From: Pseudomonadota bacterium
Lineage (GTDB): Bacteria; Pseudomonadota; Alphaproteobacteria; Rhizobiales; Xanthobacteraceae
Assembly: GCA_023404675.1 (NCBI GenBank)
Contig: JAEYAW010000032.1
Coordinates: 62,001 to 126,000 of the forward strand
DNA: 64,000 bases
Reading direction: 5' to 3'
Part shown: piece after piece, positions 62,106-64,000 of the stretch
How positions within the stretch are numbered: the first letter of the stretch is position 1
How the letters are laid out: the number at the start of each line of letters is the position of its first letter
Notes under the pieces: generated by a model
Databases searched by the model: none
Told to the model about the DNA's origin: nothing
Seen by the model: the letters and a program-made list of their open reading frames with translations, nothing else
Made by a program: the position numbers and the translations under genes

Positions 62106-63497
62106 ATGGGTCGTGCGTACAAGAGCTGGCTTGTGGCGGCATCCGCCGCACTGGTGCTCGCGGGCTGCGCCACTGTCGTCTATAACGAACCCGTCAACGT
62201 GCCGCTCAGCGGACATGGCCTTGCCGAACGTATCGGCATCAATTTCCAGGACGCCGACGTCGCGGAGAGCGCGGTGGTCGGCCTTGCCTTCTCGGGTGGC
62301 GGCACCCGCGCCGCGGCCTTCTCGTTCGGCGTGCTGGACGAGATGGAGCGCACGCCGGTTCGCGGCGCTTCGGCACCGATGATCGAACGCCTTGAATTTA
62401 TCTCCGGCGTTTCCGGCGGATCGGTGACTGCCGCGTATTACGGACTGAGGAAGCGGGATGGGCTGCGCGATTTCCGCGAGCGCTTCCTGCTCCGCAATGC
62501 CGAGGAAAATCTCACGACCACGGTTTCGCTCGCCACGCTGTCGCGCGCACTCGGGGGCGGCGTGAACGACTCCACGGGTTTGACCCGCTGGCTCGATGCG
62601 AACCTGTTCAACGGTGCGACCTTCGAGGAATTCCGCCGGATCGGGCGTCCCCGCGTCTGGATCAACGCGTCGGACATCTACAACCGCACGCCGTTCATCT
62701 TCAGCGCCGAGACCTTCAACGCGATGTGCAGCGATCTCGGCTCTTACCCACTGGCGACCGCGGTGGCGGCGTCCGCCGCTGTGCCGATTGCGTTCGCGCC
62801 TGTCGTTATCAAGACGTACCCGGGCGAATGCAACAAGTCGCTGCCGTCATGGGTCACGCGCTCGCGCGACCGCGACGCGCCACCGATGCTGCGTTCGTTC
62901 GCCGAGGCGCTGAGCCGCTATCACGATGGCGGGATTCCCTATGTAAAGCTGCTGGATGGCGGTCTGGTGGACAATTACGGTCTGTCCGGGTTTACAATTG
63001 CGAGACTGTCGTCGGATACGCCCTATGGCCCGATGTCGCCGCGGCAGGCTGTAAAAATGCGTCGGGCACTGTTTCTCGTGGTGGATTCCAAGAAGGGTCT
63101 TGAGGGCGACTGGATCCGGACCGTGCAGGGACCGACCGGCGTTGAACTGGTTCAGGCCGCGGCCGATACGGCCATCGATGCCAGCGTTGGAGCGAGTTTC
63201 GTCGCCTTCGAGAAGACAATCAGCGACTGGCAGGGTGCGCTCACGCGGTGGCGCTGCGGTCTCTCGGCAGCCGAGCGGGCGCGCTACGGCGCGCCGGCCA
63301 ACTGGAACTGTCGCGACATCAAGTTCTTTGTCGGACGCCTCGGCTTTGATCAGCTCGAAAACGGTCGCGCGGCTTCGCTTGAAAAAGTCCCGACCCGTTT
63401 CAACCTGCCAGCCGATCAGGTCGATATGGTGATCGAGGCCGGGCGCGATGTGTTCCGGGCAAGCCCGGTGGTGAAAGCCTTCGCGGCGAGTTTGTGA
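62106..63497 (+). CDS. Patatin-like phospholipase lipoprotein
   Basis: Lipoprotein with a patatin phospholipase domain, 463 residues. The lipobox LVLAGC puts the lipidated Cys at residue 21. The oxyanion loop is SGGGTRAAAF, the nucleophile is Ser103 in GVSGGS and the dyad Asp is Asp284 in LDGGLVDNYG. It should act on phospholipids or acyl esters on the envelope side of the membrane. It is placed between gatA and gatB on the same strand, 215 bp after the former. Confidence 0.9.
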   Translation: MGRAYKSWLVAASAALVLAGCATVVYNEPVNVPLSGHGLAERIGINFQDADVAESAVVGLAFSGGGTRAAAFSFGVLDEMERTPVRGASAPMIERLEFISGVSGGSVTAAYYGLRKRDGLRDFRERFLLRNAEENLTTTVSLATLSRALGGGVNDSTGLTRWLDANLFNGATFEEFRRIGRPRVWINASDIYNRTPFIFSAETFNAMCSDLGSYPLATAVAASAAVPIAFAPVVIKTYPGECNKSLPSWVTRSRDRDAPPMLRSFAEALSRYHDGGIPYVKLLDGGLVDNYGLSGFTIARLSSDTPYGPMSPRQAVKMRRALFLVVDSKKGLEGDWIRTVQGPTGVELVQAAADTAIDASVGASFVAFEKTISDWQGALTRWRCGLSAAERARYGAPANWNCRDIKFFVGRLGFDQLENGRAASLEKVPTRFNLPADQVDMVIEAGRDVFRASPVVKAFAASL

Positions 63498-63552
63498 AGG
63501 CCGGCGCGGAACCCGCTTCATTCCCGTCCCGTCCTGCGCTAAAAGCCGCTTC

Positions 63553-64000
63553 ATGAACGCACCTGTGAAATCCTCGGCGCTCCTTCGGGGCGCAACCGGC
63601 GACTGGGAAGTGGTGATCGGTCTGGAGATCCACGCCCAGGTCACGTCCAACGCCAAGCTGTTCTCCGGCGCCTCGACGGCTTTTGGCGGCGCGCCCAATG
63701 CGCACGTCTCGCTCGTCGATGCGGCGATGCCCGGCATGCTGCCGGTGATCAACGAGGAATGCGTTCGGCAGGCTGTGCGCACCGGCCTCGGTCTCAAGGC
63801 ACAGATCAACCTGCGTTCGGTGTTCGACCGCAAGAACTATTTCTATCCTGATCTGCCGCAGGGCTATCAGATCAGCCAGTACAAGTCGCCGGTGGTGGGC
63901 GAGGGCGAGGTGCTGGTCGACCTGCCGGATGGCGGCGCGATCACCGTGGGCATCGAGCGTCTGCATCTGGAACAGGATGCCGGCAAGTTGCTGCACGATC
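63553..64000 (+). CDS. gatB: Aspartyl/glutamyl-tRNA amidotransferase subunit B, 3' truncated
   Basis: Start of the catalytic/tRNA-binding subunit of GatCAB. It begins MNAPVKSSALLRGATGDW, then EVVIGLEIHAQVTSNAKLFSG, DAAMPGMLPVINEE, FDRKNYFYPDLPQGYQISQ and VGIERLHLEQDAGK, all typical of GatB. About 149 residues are visible before the window edge. The family is close to 490 residues, so roughly two thirds lie outside. It starts 55 bp after the patatin gene. Confidence 0.96.
   Translation, partial: MNAPVKSSALLRGATGDWEVVIGLEIHAQVTSNAKLFSGASTAFGGAPNAHVSLVDAAMPGMLPVINEECVRQAVRTGLGLKAQINLRSVFDRKNYFYPDLPQGYQISQYKSPVVGEGEVLVDLPDGGAITVGIERLHLEQDAGKLLHD

Overview
The window is high-GC chromosomal DNA from an alphaproteobacterium, most likely a member of Nitrobacteraceae (the Bradyrhizobium / Rhodopseudomonas / Afipia group of Hyphomicrobiales). 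This rests on protein-level resemblance seen by eye: an uninterrupted nuoA-N operon running straight into birA, RNase J, mce and a DUF1467 gene, DivK next to PleD, an EipB/DUF1849 protein, DUF3572 next to dinB, and one intergenic palindrome resembling the abundant repeats of that group. No database search was run. No phage, transposon, CRISPR array or rRNA was seen.

Layout. (1) 1-7.75 kb is an accessory catabolic cluster: the last two ATPase genes of a peptide/opine-type ABC importer, an alpha/beta hydrolase, an HpaB-type flavin monooxygenase, a cytochrome P450 with its own [3Fe-4S] ferredoxin, and, on the opposite strand, an enamidase-like amidohydrolase with a DUF1185 protein. It looks like uptake, oxygenation and hydrolytic opening of an N-containing (hetero)cyclic compound. 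The substrate cannot be read from the sequence. (2) 8.2-27.0 kb holds tRNA-Asp(GTC), a putative secreted protein and the complete 14-subunit complex I operon, with a small membrane-protein gene between nuoE and nuoF. Tightly coupled birA, rnj, mce and DUF1467 genes follow. (3) 27.0-34.9 kb is mixed: an AT-richer 640-bp gap with a candidate small minus-strand transcript, a PilZ protein, an AraC regulator divergent from a nitrilase, a Cys-type GrdB-like protein, a lytic transglycosylase, the AzlCD exporter, TrmO and an FMN-binding protein. (4) 35.0-40.7 kb holds a minus-strand group (RidA, GDPD, DUF482, HIT), then EipB on the plus strand, then DUF3572-dinB on the minus strand.

(5) 40.9-43.0 kb is the developmental signalling pair divK-pleD (single-domain response regulator and diguanylate cyclase), convergent with rpmG across a shared bidirectional terminator. 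(6) 43.1-55.7 kb is almost all minus strand: an LLM flavin monooxygenase; topA, rnr, DUF983 and a Nudix gene in one run; and pyrB, a small membrane protein, a non-catalytic-looking pyrC, plsY and dprA in another. (7) 55.9-64 kb holds an AidB-like acyl-CoA dehydrogenase, ruvX, a hot-dog thioesterase, a nitronate monooxygenase, and the gatC / small CxxC protein / gatA / patatin lipoprotein / gatB series; gatB runs off the right edge.

Most of the window is core metabolism and information processing. The parts worth a second look are the left-hand catabolic cluster, the orphan small transcript near 27.2 kb, the GrdB-like protein, the His-rich insert in NuoL, the metal-site-less PyrC, and several small conserved-looking proteins wedged inside housekeeping operons.
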